Positions 61,850-64,000 of a DNA stretch of 64,000 nucleotides are shown here, piece by piece. This stretch comes from Eubacterium oxidoreducens. GTDB lineage: Bacteria; Bacillota; Clostridia; Lachnospirales; Lachnospiraceae. Under the pieces are notes generated by a model that made no database searches, was not told where the DNA came from, and was given only the letters and a program-made list of their open reading frames with translations. The first letter of the stretch is position 1. Each line of letters opens with the position of its first letter. The stretch is taken from assembly GCF_900104415.1 (NCBI RefSeq), contig NZ_FMXR01000007.1:124001-188000 (forward strand), read 5' to 3'. The position numbers and the translations under genes are program-made.

Positions 61850-64000
61850 ATGGGGATTTTTGACAGAATATTTGGAAATAGACAACAGAATACGGATGAT
61901 ATCGTTATAGAGGACGTTCAGAATGAAAATGTAGCTCGTCTGCTTGTTTATGGACGTTTCCTTAATATGCTTAAACAAGAAGACCGTTATATTGCGAAAA
62001 GTGATTACTTAAAACAAGCATCTGAGTATAAATCCGATGTGGATTTTTTTGATGTTTTAAAGCAAAGTGGAATGCTAAAAGACTTCTGCAAAAAGAATGG
62101 TATCCCACAGAAGGATGTCGACAATATTATTGATTCAAATGCTTCTCTTGAGAAAATTGTAGAGGAGCATAATGATAAATATATACAAGAAGCTCTTGTG
62201 AAGGAAAAAGATTATCTTGATAATGTTTTAAAGGCAGTGGATCCTAATATTGTTTTGGATGAGGATCAGAGAAAAGTAGTGCTTACAGATGAGGACTATT
62301 GCCTTGTTATTGCTGGTGCGGGTGCAGGAAAAACCACAACTGTAGCAGCGAAAGTAAAATACTTAGTAGATAAAAAGAATATAGACCCGTCACAGATTTT
62401 GGTGGTTTCATTCACCAATAAGGCAGTTAATGAACTAAAAGAACGAATACAAAAAGATCTAGGGATAGATTGTCCGATTGCAACATTCCATTCTACCGGA
62501 AATGCAATCATTCACAAGAATTCTCCAGAAGAAAAATTAAATATTGTTGATCAATCGAAGTTATATTTTGTAATTCGTGATTATTTCCGGAATTCTATAA
62601 TGAGGAATGAAAGCGCAGTGAACAATTTGATATTGTTCTTTGCGTCTTATTTTGATGCTCCGTATGAAGGAGACGATTTGAATGGATTCTTTAATAATAT
62701 CGCGAAGGCTAATTTTTCTACAATGCGCAGTGATTTGGAAGAATTCAAGCGGGATGTAATAGATGCGAGAACAAAGAAGTCTGTAACCATTCAAAATGAA
62801 ATATTGCGGTCTTATCAAGAAGTGGAAATAGCCAACTTTTTGTATTTAAACAATATAGATTACGAATATGAGCCAGTTTACAAATACGATATTTTATATG
62901 CAAGAAAGCCATACACTCCGGATTTTGTGATTTATCAGGGAGATAAGGTTGCATACATAGAGCATTTTGGAATTACGGAATCCGGACAAAATGATAGGTT
63001 TTCCGATGAAGAAATCGCCCAATATAAAAAAGCGGTTAATGATAAAGTTGCACTTCATAGACAGCATGCGACTACGCTTATTTATACATTCTCGGCATAT
63101 AATGATGGATGCAGTCTTATTTCTCATCTTAAGGAGGATCTTGAGGGAAATGATTTTGAATTAAAACCAAGATCCAATAAAGAAGTAATGGAGATGCTTG
63201 TTGCCGGCGAAGAAAACCGATATATTCGCAGATTAATCAGTCTTATTTGTCGTTTCATATCCAATTTCAAAGTAAATGCGTATCAAGAGGATGATTTTAA
63301 TAGAATGTATCATTCGACGCAAAATGTTCGAAGCCGTTTGTTTTTAAGTATTTGTAATGATTGTTATTTAGAATACGAAAGATGGCTGAAAGAAAACAAT
63401 GCTGTCGATTTTGAGGATATGATTAATGAATCGGCAAGGTTACTTCGTGAAGTAAAAGACATGAAGAAAAAACTAGATTTCAAATATATTATCGTTGATG
63501 AATATCAGGATATTTCTCGTCAAAGATTTGATTTAACAAAAGCTTTATCGGAAGTAACAGATGCAAAGATAATTGCTGTTGGCGATGATTGGCAATCAAT
63601 TTATGCATTTAGTGGTTCGGATATTACATTATTTACAAAGTTTGAAGAGAAAATGGGATACGCCAAAATGTTGAAGATTGTTAGGACGTATCGTAATTCA
63701 CAAGAGGTAATTGATATTGCTGGAAACTTTATTCAAAGAAATCCAGAACAAATTGAAAAGCAGTTAATTTCTCCTAAGCATATAGAAAATCCCGTGCTGA
63801 TTTATACATATAATAGTAGGCTAAAGCAACAGAATGCGGATAGACGAAGTGGTGCTGCATTTGCCATGGCAAACGCGATAGAGAGTGTGTTAACTGATTT
63901 GATATCTTATAAAAAGAATGAAGGAAAAGAACCGGGTAAAATTCTTTTATTAGGACGATTTGGTTTTGATGCAGATTTATTAGAACGTACTGGTTTGTTC
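61850..64000 (+). CDS. UvrD/helicase IV-like helicase with nuclease-like insertion (3' end outside window)
   Basis: The frame opens at ATG 61850, with AGGGG nine to ten bases upstream, and is still open at 64000 (717 codons). It is a superfamily 1 helicase: Walker A AGAGAGKT (155-162), motif Ia SFTNKAVNELKERI, Walker B DEYQD (550-554), motif III GDDWQSIYAFSGSD and motif IV RTYRNS. An N-terminal helical region of about 130 residues precedes it. Between motifs lies a PD-(D/E)xK-like patch, YTPDFVI...YIEHFG (P357-D358, E371-H372), as in helicase IV-like proteins. It lies 54 bases after the nuclease gene, in the same direction, so they are probably one operon. Confidence 0.88.
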   Translation, partial: MGIFDRIFGNRQQNTDDIVIEDVQNENVARLLVYGRFLNMLKQEDRYIAKSDYLKQASEYKSDVDFFDVLKQSGMLKDFCKKNGIPQKDVDNIIDSNASLEKIVEEHNDKYIQEALVKEKDYLDNVLKAVDPNIVLDEDQRKVVLTDEDYCLVIAGAGAGKTTTVAAKVKYLVDKKNIDPSQILVVSFTNKAVNELKERIQKDLGIDCPIATFHSTGNAIIHKNSPEEKLNIVDQSKLYFVIRDYFRNSIMRNESAVNNLILFFASYFDAPYEGDDLNGFFNNIAKANFSTMRSDLEEFKRDVIDARTKKSVTIQNEILRSYQEVEIANFLYLNNIDYEYEPVYKYDILYARKPYTPDFVIYQGDKVAYIEHFGITESGQNDRFSDEEIAQYKKAVNDKVALHRQHATTLIYTFSAYNDGCSLISHLKEDLEGNDFELKPRSNKEVMEMLVAGEENRYIRRLISLICRFISNFKVNAYQEDDFNRMYHSTQNVRSRLFLSICNDCYLEYERWLKENNAVDFEDMINESARLLREVKDMKKKLDFKYIIVDEYQDISRQRFDLTKALSEVTDAKIIAVGDDWQSIYAFSGSDITLFTKFEEKMGYAKMLKIVRTYRNSQEVIDIAGNFIQRNPEQIEKQLISPKHIENPVLIYTYNSRLKQQNADRRSGAAFAMANAIESVLTDLISYKKNEGKEPGKILLLGRFGFDADLLERTGLF

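Noticed and set aside
1-64000. tRNA, rRNA, CRISPR array, prophage or complete insertion sequence
   Set aside because: I scanned the gaps between genes and saw no cloverleaf, rRNA segment, regular short repeats, integrase or transposase. A covariance-model search would settle this.

Overview
The window reads as a chromosome segment of an anaerobic gut-type Clostridia bacterium, most likely Lachnospiraceae. The support is a moderately low GC content, strong AGGAGG-type ribosome binding sites, sigma-A promoters, a CIRCE/HrcA heat-shock site, pyruvate phosphate dikinase with dimeric GlyRS, a flavodiiron protein, and the order M16 protease-era-recO-lipoprotein-glyS-ppdK. The species cannot be named from the sequence. 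No rRNA, tRNA, CRISPR array or complete insertion sequence was found.

Layout. Positions 1-3.5 kb hold the two subunits of a molybdenum pyrogallol hydroxytransferase-like enzyme (5' end outside the window) and a 104-residue companion. From 3.7 to 7.7 kb lies a tetR / GT-B-like protein / GPH sugar symporter operon. From 7.8 to 10.7 kb come an AEC transporter, a flavodiiron protein and a NUDIX hydrolase. From 10.7 to 16.2 kb asnB is divergent from a sulfotransferase-GH2 pair. From 16.2 to 20.8 kb are a lipoprotein, an EF-hand protein, a beta-CASP nuclease and a repeat protein. ArgS, a glycosyltransferase-methyltransferase and a NUDIX-MoaE fusion fill 20.8-25.3 kb. A zinc uptake operon (26-29.6 kb) sits behind a strong promoter and a Zur-like palindrome. 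An SLC6-type transporter broken by one amber codon follows, then hsp20 under CIRCE, a dnaJ-like gene and aroC.

The stretch 34-49.5 kb is mostly housekeeping and biosynthesis: a cell-surface protein, tgt-yajC, leuB-ilvD-ilvB, serC-serA-DUF1015, mscS, the PAPS-forming cysD-cysNC pair, and a cold-shock gene. From 49.7 to 59.3 kb are the M16 protease, era, recO, a lipoprotein, glyS and ppdK. The window ends (59.6-64 kb) in an AT-rich accessory block: an XRE regulator surrounded by palindromes, an EVE-HNH nuclease with a Tudor-like tail, and a UvrD/helicase IV-like helicase with a nuclease-like insertion that runs off the end. This looks like a modification-dependent defence locus and is the best candidate for an undescribed system.

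Links between regions. The molybdoenzyme needs molybdopterin, and a MoaE domain is encoded here, fused to NUDIX. CysD-CysNC makes PAPS, the donor for the sulfotransferase at 12.65 kb. A 130-base, highly structured repeat occurs twice (32759-32888 and 45328-45457), each copy supplying the stop codon of the gene before it.
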